Positions 43,686-51,911 of a DNA stretch of 64,000 nt are shown here, in pieces (positions within the stretch are counted from its first letter, which is position 1; every line of letters begins with the position of its first letter). The stretch is from an uncultured Bacteroidales bacterium (GTDB taxonomy: Bacteria > Bacteroidota > Bacteroidia > Bacteroidales > UBA932), in the NCBI GenBank assembly GCA_900316955.1, contig ONEX01000017.1, positions 1 through 64,000 of the forward strand. The letters run 5' to 3'. A program made the translations under genes and the position numbers. Under the pieces are notes generated by a model that did not search any database, was not told the origin of the DNA, and was given only the letters and a program-made list of their open reading frames with translations.

Positions 43686-44384
43686 TTATTTCACTTTTCC
43701 ATATCTGCGGTCCCGGCCGGCATAGGTTTCGAGGGCGGCGCGGAACTCCGGCTTCCGGAAATCGGGCCAGAGGACATCGGAAAAGACGAACTCGGTATAG
43801 GCGCACTGCCAGAGCAGATAGTTGGAGATGCGCTGCTCCCCGGAAGTGCGGATCAGCAGGTCCGGATCCGGGATGCCGGCGGTCACCAGGTAGCCGGCGA
43901 AGTCGTCGGCCGTCATCGCCTGGACCCCTTCGGGGCCTTTCTCGGCCGCCGCCTTCTTCACCGCCTGGAGGATGTCCCACTGCCCGCTGTAGCTGAGGAA
44001 GACGATGAGCGTCATCCGCGCGCAGGCGGCGGTTTTCTCCATGAGGGCGTCGATGGCGGCGTTCAGGCTGGCGGACAGCCGGGCGCGGTTTCCGAGCACG
44101 ACGAAGCGCACGCCGTTGTCCAGGAGCGTCTTCACTTCGTTGTGGATGGCTTCCATCATCAGTTCCATCAGGCGGTTCACTTCCGCCTCGGGACGGTTCC
44201 AGTTCTCCTCGGAGAAGGCGTAGAGGGAAAGATACTTCACCCCCGCCTCCACGGCGGCCTCCGTGCAGGCGCGGACGCTTTCCACCCCCGCCACATGGCC
44301 ATAGACACGCTCCTTCCCGCGGGCTTTCGCCCAGCGGCCGTTTCCGTCCATGATGATGGAGACGTGCTGCGGTACGTTGTTCAT
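43686..44384 (-). CDS. uppS: Undecaprenyl diphosphate synthase
   Basis: A cis-prenyltransferase that makes the C55 lipid carrier for cell-wall and polysaccharide units; 232 residues. The N-terminal motif IIMDGNGRWAKARG has the catalytic Asp13; LYAFSEENWNRP, and DLLIRTSGEQRISNYLLWQ near the C terminus, are conserved. It starts eight bases after the nadK stop, in the same operon. Confidence 0.97.
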   Translation of the reverse strand: MNNVPQHVSIIMDGNGRWAKARGKERVYGHVAGVESVRACTEAAVEAGVKYLSLYAFSEENWNRPEAEVNRLMELMMEAIHNEVKTLLDNGVRFVVLGNRARLSASLNAAIDALMEKTAACARMTLIVFLSYSGQWDILQAVKKAAAEKGPEGVQAMTADDFAGYLVTAGIPDPDLLIRTSGEQRISNYLLWQCAYTEFVFSDVLWPDFRKPEFRAALETYAGRDRRYGKVK

Positions 44385-44391
44385 ACGATTA

Positions 44392-45216
44392 TTACCCGTT
44401 GTTTCTCATGTCCTCGCCCCAGAACAGCCTGGATGTAAGCGCCCGGACGAAACCGGACTCGGCGAGCCGGATACGCTTAAGCGAAAATTGTGCCATCTCC
44501 ACATGGATGGACCAGTCCTGGTCGATTTCCATCGTCTGGTTGTCGGTGGACAGGGTCGCCATCCCGTCCCGGCTCTCGAAGGCGATGTCCACCTTGGCGG
44601 TTTCGGGCAGGACGAGCGGCCGCACGTTCAGGTTGTGCGGGGCGATCGGCGTGATGACGATGACCTTGGTGTCCGGCATGCAGATGGGGCCGCCGGCGCT
44701 GAGGGAGTAGGCGGTGGAGCCGGAGCAGGTGGAGACGATCAGGCCGTCGGCCCAGTAGGTGGGAAGCGTCTCGCCGTTCACGGTGACGCGGATGCCCAGC
44801 ACGGACGGGCCCTTGCGGTGGATGGCCACCTCATTGACGGAATAAGGGAGCATCCCGATGTTGCGGCGGGCGTTGGGCCCCTTGAGCGTGGCGTTCAGGA
44901 CGGTCCGGTATTCGATGGTGAAATCGCCCTCCATGAGGGCCTTGAGCACCTCGTCGGGGCGGTTCTCGCACAGGAAGCCGATGCGGCCGTAGTTCACGCC
45001 CAGGATGGGGATGCCGATGTCCGAGACGATGTGGGCCGCGGACAGGAACGTGCCGTCGCCGCCCATCGACAGGACCAGGTCCGTCTCGGGGAGGACGTCG
45101 CTCTTGCTCCGGATTTCGTACACTTCGCAGGAGGCGGCTTCCAGGTCGGAGAGAAGCCCGGCCACGGAAGGGTCTTCCCGCAATCCGTCGTTCAGGATGA
45201 AATAGCCTATTTTCAT
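44392..45216 (-). CDS. nadK: NAD kinase
   Basis: Phosphorylates NAD to NADP; 274 residues. The signature SMGGDGTFLSAAH is present with NYGRIGFLC, NEVAIHRKG, and the substrate loop DGLIVSTCSGSTAYSLSAGGP. The start at 45216 (MKIGYFILND) is chosen; the upstream ATG at 45249 lies over the promoter. It is first of the nadK-uppS-bamA-skp cluster and divergent from pdxJ. Confidence 0.96.
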   Translation of the reverse strand: MKIGYFILNDGLREDPSVAGLLSDLEAASCEVYEIRSKSDVLPETDLVLSMGGDGTFLSAAHIVSDIGIPILGVNYGRIGFLCENRPDEVLKALMEGDFTIEYRTVLNATLKGPNARRNIGMLPYSVNEVAIHRKGPSVLGIRVTVNGETLPTYWADGLIVSTCSGSTAYSLSAGGPICMPDTKVIVITPIAPHNLNVRPLVLPETAKVDIAFESRDGMATLSTDNQTMEIDQDWSIHVEMAQFSLKRIRLAESGFVRALTSRLFWGEDMRNNG

Positions 45217-45237
45217 CGTCAGTATCAAATCAGCCGC

Positions 45238-45245
45238 CAAAAATA
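45238..45245 (-). promoter_or_regulatory. -7 box of nadK
   Basis: TATTTTTG on the minus strand, about 20 bases before the start at 45216; divergent from the pdxJ promoter. Confidence 0.6.
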
Positions 45246-45268
45246 ACACTTTAAATTATAAAAATCAC

Positions 45269-45276
45269 TATTTTTG
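45269..45276 (+). promoter_or_regulatory. -7 box of pdxJ
   Basis: TATTTTTG, with a 20-base leader to the ATG at 45297. Confidence 0.65.
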
Positions 45277-45296
45277 TCGCGAAAAAACGACGAAAC

Positions 45297-46016
45297 ATGA
45301 CTCGATTGAGCGTAAATATCAACAAGGTAGCCACCCTGCGCAACGCCCGCGGCGGCAACATGCCCGACGTGACGAAAGCCGCCCTCGACTGCGAGCGCTT
45401 CGGCGCGGAAGGCATCACGGTCCATCCCCGGCCGGACGAGCGCCACATCCGGTACAGCGACGTGCGGATCATCCGTCCCCTCGTCACGACCGAGTTCAAC
45501 ATCGAAGGCAACCCCATCCCGTCCTTCGTGGACCTGGTGGATGAAGTCGTCCCCGACCAGGTGACCCTGGTCCCCGACGCCCACGATGCCATCACCTCCA
45601 ATGCCGGCTGGGACACGCTGAAGCACAAGGACTTCCTGACGGAGGTCTGCCAGGAGTTCAAGGCCCGCGGCATCCGCGTCTCCATCTTCATCGACCCGGT
45701 CCCGGCCATGGCCGAAGGGGCCGCCGCCTGCGGGGCCGACCGCGTGGAACTCTACACGGCCGACTATGCCGCTGAGTACCCGCAGGGCCCGGAGGCCGCC
45801 ATCGCCCGCTATCTGGAGACGGCGAAAGCCGCCCGCGCCTGCGGGCTGGGTCTGAACGCCGGCCACGACCTGTCCCTGGAGAACCTCGCGTATTTCGTGC
45901 AGACCATCCCCTGGACGGACGAGGTGTCCATCGGCCACGCCATCATCTGCGATGCCCTCTACATGGGCTTGGAGCGCACGATTGCGGCCTATCTTGCGGA
46001 AATCCGCAAAAAATAG
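45297..46016 (+). CDS. pdxJ: Pyridoxine 5'-phosphate synthase
   Basis: The final ring-closing enzyme of DXP-dependent vitamin B6 synthesis; 239 residues, TIM barrel. Motifs are [40 protein letters not shown] and [15 protein letters not shown]. It uses deoxyxylulose phosphate, the same precursor as dxr. It stands alone, with its own promoter, and the next gene again has a -7 box. Confidence 0.97.
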   Translation: MTRLSVNINKVATLRNARGGNMPDVTKAALDCERFGAEGITVHPRPDERHIRYSDVRIIRPLVTTEFNIEGNPIPSFVDLVDEVVPDQVTLVPDAHDAITSNAGWDTLKHKDFLTEVCQEFKARGIRVSIFIDPVPAMAEGAAACGADRVELYTADYAAEYPQGPEAAIARYLETAKAARACGLGLNAGHDLSLENLAYFVQTIPWTDEVSIGHAIICDALYMGLERTIAAYLAEIRKK

Positions 46017-46017
46017 T

Positions 46018-46025
46018 TATCTTTG
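46018..46025 (+). promoter_or_regulatory. -7 box of the second skp gene and downstream operon
   Basis: TATCTTTG followed by GCAT, immediately after the pdxJ stop; a leader of about 30 bases to the ATG at 46060. Confidence 0.75.
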
Positions 46026-46059
46026 CATTCTTGTATTGAAAATATTAATTGTACCATAC

Positions 46060-46668
46060 ATGAAAAGAACCGTATCCATCCTCAGCGCCGCCCTCGTGGC
46101 CGGCCTGTTCTTCGTCGGCTGCAACAATGCAGCCCCTGTCGCCGCCACCGCCACCCAGGCCGACACCACCGCCGCCGCCGGCAGCATCGTCTTCTTCAAC
46201 ATCGACAAGGTCGTCGAGAGCTATGACATGGCGAACGACCTCCGTTCCGTCGTGGAGACCAAGGTCAGCGGCATCCAGTCCGAGATCGACCGTCGCGGCA
46301 ACAAGCTCCAGAAAGACGCCAACGACTTCCAGAACAAGATGGACAAGGGGCTCCTGACCACCTCCGTGGCCAACGCCCAGTACCAGAAGCTCCAGCAGCA
46401 GCAGAACGAATACCAGCAGTATGTGGTGCGCAAGCAGCAGGAGATGCAGGAGGAGCAGCAGGTGATGCTGAACCAGATCATGAACGCCATCGCCGAGTAC
46501 GTGCAGGCTTTCAACGCTGAGAAGCAGTACGCCCTCATCCTCACCACCTCCGGCGACATCCTCCCGGCCCCCGTGGTGACCGGCAGCGCCGCCCTCGACA
46601 TCACCGACGAGATCCTCGCCGGCCTGAACGCCGAATACGTCAAGACCAAGGCGGCCGAGACCAAGTAA
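46060..46668 (+). CDS. OmpH/Skp-family lipoprotein (second copy)
   Basis: A 202-residue Skp-like protein with a lipobox (FVGC, Cys19), then the strand SIVFFNIDKVVESYDM, a long Gln/Lys-rich coiled coil (about 75-150), and the closing strands YALILTTSGDILPAP. Unlike the first Skp (40407-40976) it is lipidated, so it is tethered and may act at a fixed membrane. The longer open frame to 45952 lies inside pdxJ. First gene of a run with a glycosyltransferase and a LysM/binding-protein fusion. Confidence 0.87.
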   Translation: MKRTVSILSAALVAGLFFVGCNNAAPVAATATQADTTAAAGSIVFFNIDKVVESYDMANDLRSVVETKVSGIQSEIDRRGNKLQKDANDFQNKMDKGLLTTSVANAQYQKLQQQQNEYQQYVVRKQQEMQEEQQVMLNQIMNAIAEYVQAFNAEKQYALILTTSGDILPAPVVTGSAALDITDEILAGLNAEYVKTKAAETK

Positions 46669-46679
46669 GCCCGGCCCCG

Positions 46680-47801
46680 ATGAAGGTCGCCATACTGTCC
46701 AGTTTCTATCCCCTCCGGGGAGGCATTTCCCAGTTCAACGCGAGTTTGCTCGCGGGACTGGGAAAGTTGCACGATGTAAGGGCCTTTTCCTTCAAACGGC
46801 AGTATCCGGAGATCCTCTTTCCCGGGAAGACGCAGTATGTGACCCCCGACGACGAAGCCGTGCCGGTGGAGGCGGAAGCCCTGCTGGACACGGTAAACCC
46901 GTTTTCATGGGGCAAGACCGCCCGCGCCATCCGCGCCTGGGAGCCCGACCTCCTCGTGATGAAGTACTGGATGTCGTGGTTCGCCCCGTCGCTGGGCTGG
47001 GTGGCCCGGCACGCAGGCCCCCGCTGCAAGGTGGTGCCCGTGCTGGACAATGTCATCCCCCACGAACCGCACTGGTTCGACAAGCCCCTGACGAAATGGT
47101 TCCTGAGCGCCTGTGACGGCTTCGTGACCATGTCCCAAAGCGTCACGGACGACCTCCTGACCCTGAAGCCCGGCGCCAGGTACGTCCTCCTCCCCCACCC
47201 GCTCTACTCCCATTTCGGGGAGAAGCTCCCGCGGGAAGCGGCGGCGGAGGCGCTCGGCATCGACCCGTCGCTGAAGACGCTCCTGTTCTTCGGCCTCATC
47301 CGGGACTACAAGGGGCTGGACATCCTGCTGGAAGCGTTCCGGGACCTGCCGGAAGACTACCAGCTGGTGATCGCCGGCGAGCCCTACGGCTCCTTCGACA
47401 AGTACCAGGCCCTCATCGACACTCTCCCGGGGAAGGACCGGGTCCACGTGTTTCCGGACTACATCCGGGATTCGGAGGTCAAGACCTTTTTCTCCGCGGC
47501 CGACGTGACCGTCCTCCCCTACCGGAGCGCCACCCAGAGCGGGATTTCGTCCATTTCGTACCACTTCGAGGTGCCGATGATCGTCACTGACGTGGGCGGC
47601 CTGAAGGGCACCATCGGTGACCGTGGCACGGGAATTGTCGCCCCTGCGCCGGACCCCGGGGCCATCCGCGGCGAAATCCTCCGGTATTTTTCCGACCCCT
47701 CCGTCCGGACGGACTGCGTCCGGGCGATCCGCCTCGAAAAGGAGCGTCTCGGCTGGGACCGCTTCTGCGAGGACCTCGCCGGCTTCGCGGCCCAACTTTA
47801 A
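46680..47801 (+). CDS. Glycosyltransferase family 4 protein
   Basis: A 373-residue GT-B glycosyltransferase that uses a nucleotide sugar. The N-terminal domain starts VAILSSFYPLRGGISQFN, and the donor-binding half has LFFGLIRDYKGLDILLEAF, VTVLPYRSATQSGIS and SYHFEVPMIVTDVGGL. The acceptor cannot be read from sequence; no other polysaccharide genes lie nearby. The gaps to its neighbours are 11 and 13 bases, so it belongs to the same transcript as the second skp gene. Confidence 0.88.
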   Translation: MKVAILSSFYPLRGGISQFNASLLAGLGKLHDVRAFSFKRQYPEILFPGKTQYVTPDDEAVPVEAEALLDTVNPFSWGKTARAIRAWEPDLLVMKYWMSWFAPSLGWVARHAGPRCKVVPVLDNVIPHEPHWFDKPLTKWFLSACDGFVTMSQSVTDDLLTLKPGARYVLLPHPLYSHFGEKLPREAAAEALGIDPSLKTLLFFGLIRDYKGLDILLEAFRDLPEDYQLVIAGEPYGSFDKYQALIDTLPGKDRVHVFPDYIRDSEVKTFFSAADVTVLPYRSATQSGISSISYHFEVPMIVTDVGGLKGTIGDRGTGIVAPAPDPGAIRGEILRYFSDPSVRTDCVRAIRLEKERLGWDRFCEDLAGFAAQL

Positions 47802-47814
47802 AAGCAACAGCGCC

Positions 47815-49680
47815 ATGAAAAATAGAGCCATCGCCCTCGCCGGGCTCCTCCTCTGCCTCGTCCTCTCCCCTGCGCTTTCCGCGCAGGAGTATGTCGCCAC
47901 GCCGGTCAAGGTGTCCACGGAGAAAGTGCGCCTGAACGGCAAGGTGTACCTGTCCCATCCGGTCCAGGAACGCCAGACCCTGTTCGGCATCGCCAAGGCC
48001 TACGGCGTCACGGTCGAGGACCTGTACAAGGCCAATGAAGGCCTGGAGGAGAAAGGCCTGCAGACGGGCACCACCCTGCTCGTCCCCATCGTGGAAGGCG
48101 CCGCCCAGCCGGCTCGCGCGGAAGCAGCCCCGCAGGCAGCCCCGCAGGGACAGTCCTTCGTGGAGCACACCGTGATGTGGTACGAGGACATCGAGGACAT
48201 CGCCGCCCTTTACGGCGTGACTCCGGAGGATATCATGCAGGCCAACGGCATGCGCACCAAGAAAGTCACCAAGCGCCAGGTGCTCAAGATTCCGGCGAAG
48301 CCCGGAGTGAAGCCCGCCACCGTGCAGACCGCGCAGAAGGCCGAGGACAAGCCCGTCCCGCCGCCGACGCTGCCCGCCATCGAGGATCCCGTCATCAAGG
48401 ATCCCGAGATGGTTTCCGCGGGCAAGTACAGGCCCCTCAAGGTGGACAAGGTCAAGGTGAAGAAGGCCGATATCCTCCCGCCCGAGATCCCCAACCTCGG
48501 CGACCCCGAGATCGCCGATCCCGAAATCGCCGCCGGCAACTACGATCCCCTCACCGTGAATCCCGTGACCGTGGACCCGGCCCAGGCCCTGGCCGGAAAG
48601 GAGGAGGAAGAGGAGGACGACGACAGCATCCTCGACTGGCTCACCGGCAAAGGAAGCGTGGAGATGGGTCTCCTGCTGCCTTTCAACGCCGCCGGACGCA
48701 CGAGCGAGACCAACATGGACTTCTATTCCGGAGTCCTGGCGGCCCTGCGCGACCTCGAAGCCGCGGGCATCAAGGCCACCCTGAACGTCTATGACCTCCA
48801 GGACGGCGTTCCTTCCTCCCTGGAACTGGGCAAGAACGACTTCATCCTGGGTCCCATCACCACCACCGACCTGACTACGGTCCTGGACCGCACCGACGGC
48901 CGGGTGCCGGTCGTCTCCCCGCTGGACCAGCGGGCCGCCGACCTCGCCGACGCCCGCCCCGGCTTCATCCAGGCCCCGTCCTCCGTGGACAGCCAGTACA
49001 CCGACCTCGCCGCCTGGGCCGCCGACGACCTCCAGCGGGACGACCGGATCATCCTCGTGACCGAGAAGGTGAACGGCAGCACGGCGCCCGCCGTGGGCGT
49101 CCGGAACGCCCTGGTCGACGCCGGCACGCCGTACGAAGGCGTCAGCTGGACCGTCGCCGAAGGCCGGTCCCTGCCCGCCGCCCTCACTTCCCGCCTCACC
49201 AAGACGGGCGTGAACCGCATCATCGTGGCTTCCGAGAAGGAGGCGTTCGTGAGCGACATGGTCCGCAACCTCGTCATCCTGCTGGGCCGCGGCTACAAGG
49301 TCGCGATGTACGCCCCTTCCAAGGTCCGCACCTTCGAAACCATCGACGGCAGCACCTATCACCAGAACGACCTGCACATCTGCTCGCCGTATTTCGCCGA
49401 TTACGACACGCCTGCGGTGAAGTCCTTCGTGCGCGCCTACCGCGCCCTCTACCGGACCGAGCCCAGCCAGTTCGCTTTCCAGGGATACGACCTCACCCAC
49501 TACTTCGCCAGCCTGGTCTCCAAGTACGGCAACCGCTGGACCCGGGCGATCACGCGGGTCGACGAATCCGGCCTCCACACCGACTTCCACTTCGAGAAGA
49601 CGCCCGCCGGATCTTTCCGGAACACCGGCATCCGCCGGATCGTGTACAAGACCGACTATTCCACCACCCTTGTCAAATAA
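47815..49680 (+). CDS. LysM / type-1 periplasmic binding-protein fusion
   Basis: A 621-residue secreted protein. Signal peptide (about 1-24), LysM-like domain 1 (about 43-92, QTLFGIAKAYGVTVEDLYKAN), LysM 2 (about 116-160), a Pro/Asp-rich linker with an acidic stretch (about 165-275), then a leucine/isoleucine-binding-protein-like fold (about 282-621; VEMGLLLPFNAAG, DFYSGVLAALRDLEAAG and FQGYDLTHYFASLVSK). The layout resembles LpoA-type regulators of penicillin-binding proteins: a cell-wall anchor joined to a binding-protein fold. It may sense a ligand at the wall. No permease lies beside it, so a classic ABC transporter role is unlikely. Confidence 0.85.
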   Translation: MKNRAIALAGLLLCLVLSPALSAQEYVATPVKVSTEKVRLNGKVYLSHPVQERQTLFGIAKAYGVTVEDLYKANEGLEEKGLQTGTTLLVPIVEGAAQPARAEAAPQAAPQGQSFVEHTVMWYEDIEDIAALYGVTPEDIMQANGMRTKKVTKRQVLKIPAKPGVKPATVQTAQKAEDKPVPPPTLPAIEDPVIKDPEMVSAGKYRPLKVDKVKVKKADILPPEIPNLGDPEIADPEIAAGNYDPLTVNPVTVDPAQALAGKEEEEEDDDSILDWLTGKGSVEMGLLLPFNAAGRTSETNMDFYSGVLAALRDLEAAGIKATLNVYDLQDGVPSSLELGKNDFILGPITTTDLTTVLDRTDGRVPVVSPLDQRAADLADARPGFIQAPSSVDSQYTDLAAWAADDLQRDDRIILVTEKVNGSTAPAVGVRNALVDAGTPYEGVSWTVAEGRSLPAALTSRLTKTGVNRIIVASEKEAFVSDMVRNLVILLGRGYKVAMYAPSKVRTFETIDGSTYHQNDLHICSPYFADYDTPAVKSFVRAYRALYRTEPSQFAFQGYDLTHYFASLVSKYGNRWTRAITRVDESGLHTDFHFEKTPAGSFRNTGIRRIVYKTDYSTTLVK

Positions 49681-49684
49681 AGCC

Positions 49685-50608
49685 ATGGAAAGCATCCGAT
49701 GCCTCATCCTCGGCGGAGGCCCCGCCGGATTCACCGCCGCGATCTACGCCTCCCGCGCGAACCTGTCCCCCGTCCTGTACGAGGGCATCCAGCCGGGCGG
49801 CCAGCTCACGACCACGACCATCGTGGAGAACTTCCCGGGCTTCCCGGGCGGAGTGGACGCCAACAACCTGATGGATCAGATGCGGGAGCAGGCCAGGAGC
49901 TTCGGGGCCGACGTCCGCAGCGGCGTCGCCACCTCCGTGGACCTCGGCAGCCGGCCGTTCAAGGTCGTCATCGACGGGGAGAAGGAACTTGCCGCCGACG
50001 CGCTGATCATCGCGACGGGGGCGACGGCCCGCTACCTGGGCCTGCCTTCGGAGGAGAAATACAAGGGGGCCGGCGTGTCGGCCTGCGCCACCTGCGACGG
50101 CTTCTTCTACCGGAAGCGCACCGTCGCCGTGGTGGGCGGCGGCGACACGGCCTGCGAAGAGGCCGTCTATCTCGCTTCCCTCGCCAAGAAAGTGTATATG
50201 ATCGTCCGCCGCGACGTTCTCCGCGCCTCCAAGGCGATGCAGGAGAAGGTCTTCGCGACGGAGAATATTGAAATCCTGTGGAACTGCAACACGCAGGAAG
50301 TCCTCGGAGACGGTTTCGGCGTCACCGGCGCCCGCCTCGTCCGAAAGGATGGCACTGTCTTTGATATCACCATCGACGGCTTCTTCCTTGCCATCGGCCA
50401 CCATCCCAACTCGGAGCTGTTCGCCCCCTGGGTGGAAACCGACGCGGCCGGCTACATCGTCACCGAAGGGAAATCCTCCCGCACCTGCGTGGAGGGCGTC
50501 TTCGCGGCCGGCGATGTCCAGGATCCCACCTACCGCCAGGCCATCACGGCCGCGGCGTCGGGATGCGCCGCCGCAAGGGACGTGGAGAAGTTCCTGCTTG
50601 AGATCTGA
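49685..50608 (+). CDS. trxB: Thioredoxin reductase
   Basis: FAD/NADPH disulfide reductase, 307 residues. FAD-binding ILGGGPAGFTAA, redox-active CATC (Cys134 and Cys137), NADPH motif VAVVGGGDTACEEA, and the C-terminal FAD motif GVFAAGDVQDP. The start at 49685 (MESIRCLIL) is chosen; the upstream ATG at 49670 lies in the preceding gene. Five bases separate it from the fusion gene. Confidence 0.96.
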   Translation: MESIRCLILGGGPAGFTAAIYASRANLSPVLYEGIQPGGQLTTTTIVENFPGFPGGVDANNLMDQMREQARSFGADVRSGVATSVDLGSRPFKVVIDGEKELAADALIIATGATARYLGLPSEEKYKGAGVSACATCDGFFYRKRTVAVVGGGDTACEEAVYLASLAKKVYMIVRRDVLRASKAMQEKVFATENIEILWNCNTQEVLGDGFGVTGARLVRKDGTVFDITIDGFFLAIGHHPNSELFAPWVETDAAGYIVTEGKSSRTCVEGVFAAGDVQDPTYRQAITAAASGCAAARDVEKFLLEI

Positions 50609-50619
50609 TAATTGGAGTT

Positions 50620-51498
50620 ATGAAGATGAAATCCAGAACGATTGTCCTCACCATCGCGGTCCTGGCCTCCCTGGCCGCCTGCAAGTCCCAGTTCGAGACC
50701 CTGCTCTCGTCCAACGACGTGGATGCCAAATACAAGGCGGCGATGGACCTGTTCAACAACGGAAAATACCTCAAGGCCGGCCAGCTCTTCGAGTCGATGG
50801 CCATCCTGACCGACGGCACCGAACGGGACGACACGGTCCGCTACTACTGGGCCCTGTCCAACTACCGCTACAAGGACTACTACACCGCGGAATCCAACTT
50901 CGCCAAGTTCATCGAGAAGTACCCGCAGAGCCCGTTCTCGAGCGACGCCCGCTTCCTCAGGATCGACTGCCTGTACCGGGCCACCCTGCGCTGGGAGCTG
51001 GACCAGACCCCGACCAAGAACTGCCTCGCGACGATCATCACCTACGAGCTGGAGTATCCGGATGCGAAGGAGCACCTGGAAGCCTGCGCAGCGATGAAGA
51101 AGGACCTGTACGACCGGCTGGACCGCAAGGAATTCGAGAACGCCCGCCTCTACTACAAGATGGAGGACTATCTCGCCGCCCGCGTCGCCCTCCGCAACGT
51201 GTTGAAGGACAACGCGGAGAACGGCTACCGGGAGGACATCCTGTACTACACCGCCATGGCCTCCTACCACTACGCCCGGCTGAGCGTGCCGGCCAAGCAG
51301 AAGGAGCGCTACCTCGTCTTCGTGGACGACTACCTCAACTTCATCGGCGAGTATCCCGAATCCAAGTACCGCCGGGAGCTGGACGCGATGTACCGCCGCT
51401 CCCAGCGCGCCCTGGGCCGCTACGACGGCGTGGACGAGGAGCTGGACCTGAAGGAGAAGGACTTCGAGCGCGAGCGCAAGGCGATGGATAAAAAATAA
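50620..51498 (+). CDS. bamD: Outer-membrane assembly lipoprotein BamD
   Basis: An outer-membrane lipoprotein of the BAM complex, 292 residues. Lipobox LAAC (about Cys21), then TPR-like helical repeats (AAMDLFNNGKYLKAGQLFE, YYTAESNFAKFIEKYPQS) as in BamD. A long charged C-terminal tail (about 245-292) extends beyond the E. coli form. It follows trxB by 11 bases; bamA lies 7 kb away in the other orientation. Confidence 0.9.
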   Translation: MKMKSRTIVLTIAVLASLAACKSQFETLLSSNDVDAKYKAAMDLFNNGKYLKAGQLFESMAILTDGTERDDTVRYYWALSNYRYKDYYTAESNFAKFIEKYPQSPFSSDARFLRIDCLYRATLRWELDQTPTKNCLATIITYELEYPDAKEHLEACAAMKKDLYDRLDRKEFENARLYYKMEDYLAARVALRNVLKDNAENGYREDILYYTAMASYHYARLSVPAKQKERYLVFVDDYLNFIGEYPESKYRRELDAMYRRSQRALGRYDGVDEELDLKEKDFERERKAMDKK

Positions 51499-51560
51499 TT
51501 GAAACCCTGCCGGAAAAAGTGCAGTATTAATTATTGGAAACTTAAAAAACAGAAGAAGAA

Positions 51561-51911
51561 ATGGACACTGGCAGCAAGAAGAAAGTACCGGGCAACACCA
51601 TTACGCGCGACATCCGCACCCTGGCCGCCCCGACTGGCAATATCTACGAATCCGTCGTGATCCTCTACAAGCGGGCGAACCAGATCGCCGCCGCCGAGAA
51701 GAAGGAACTCACCAAGAAGCTGGAGGATTTCCGCAACGACCGCGACACCATGGAGGAAGTGTTCGAGAACAAGGAGCAGATCGAGATCTCCAAGTACTAC
51801 GAGCGCCAGCCGAAGCCGGACCTCGTGGCCATCGCCGAGTTCGAGAACGGTGAACTCTACTACCGTCGGGCACAGAGCGCGAACCCCATCGACATCAACA
51901 GCGAGGAGTAA
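51561..51911 (+). CDS. rpoZ: RNA polymerase omega/Rpb6-type subunit
   Basis: A 116-residue protein matching the Bacteroidota form of the omega subunit (Rpb6-like): ITRDIRTLAAPTGNIYESVVILYKRANQI is the conserved core helix pair, with a longer charged tail than in proteobacteria. It would assist assembly of the RNA polymerase beta' subunit. It follows bamD by 62 bases and overlaps recN by one base (TAATG). Confidence 0.8.
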   Translation: MDTGSKKKVPGNTITRDIRTLAAPTGNIYESVVILYKRANQIAAAEKKELTKKLEDFRNDRDTMEEVFENKEQIEISKYYERQPKPDLVAIAEFENGELYYRRAQSANPIDINSEE

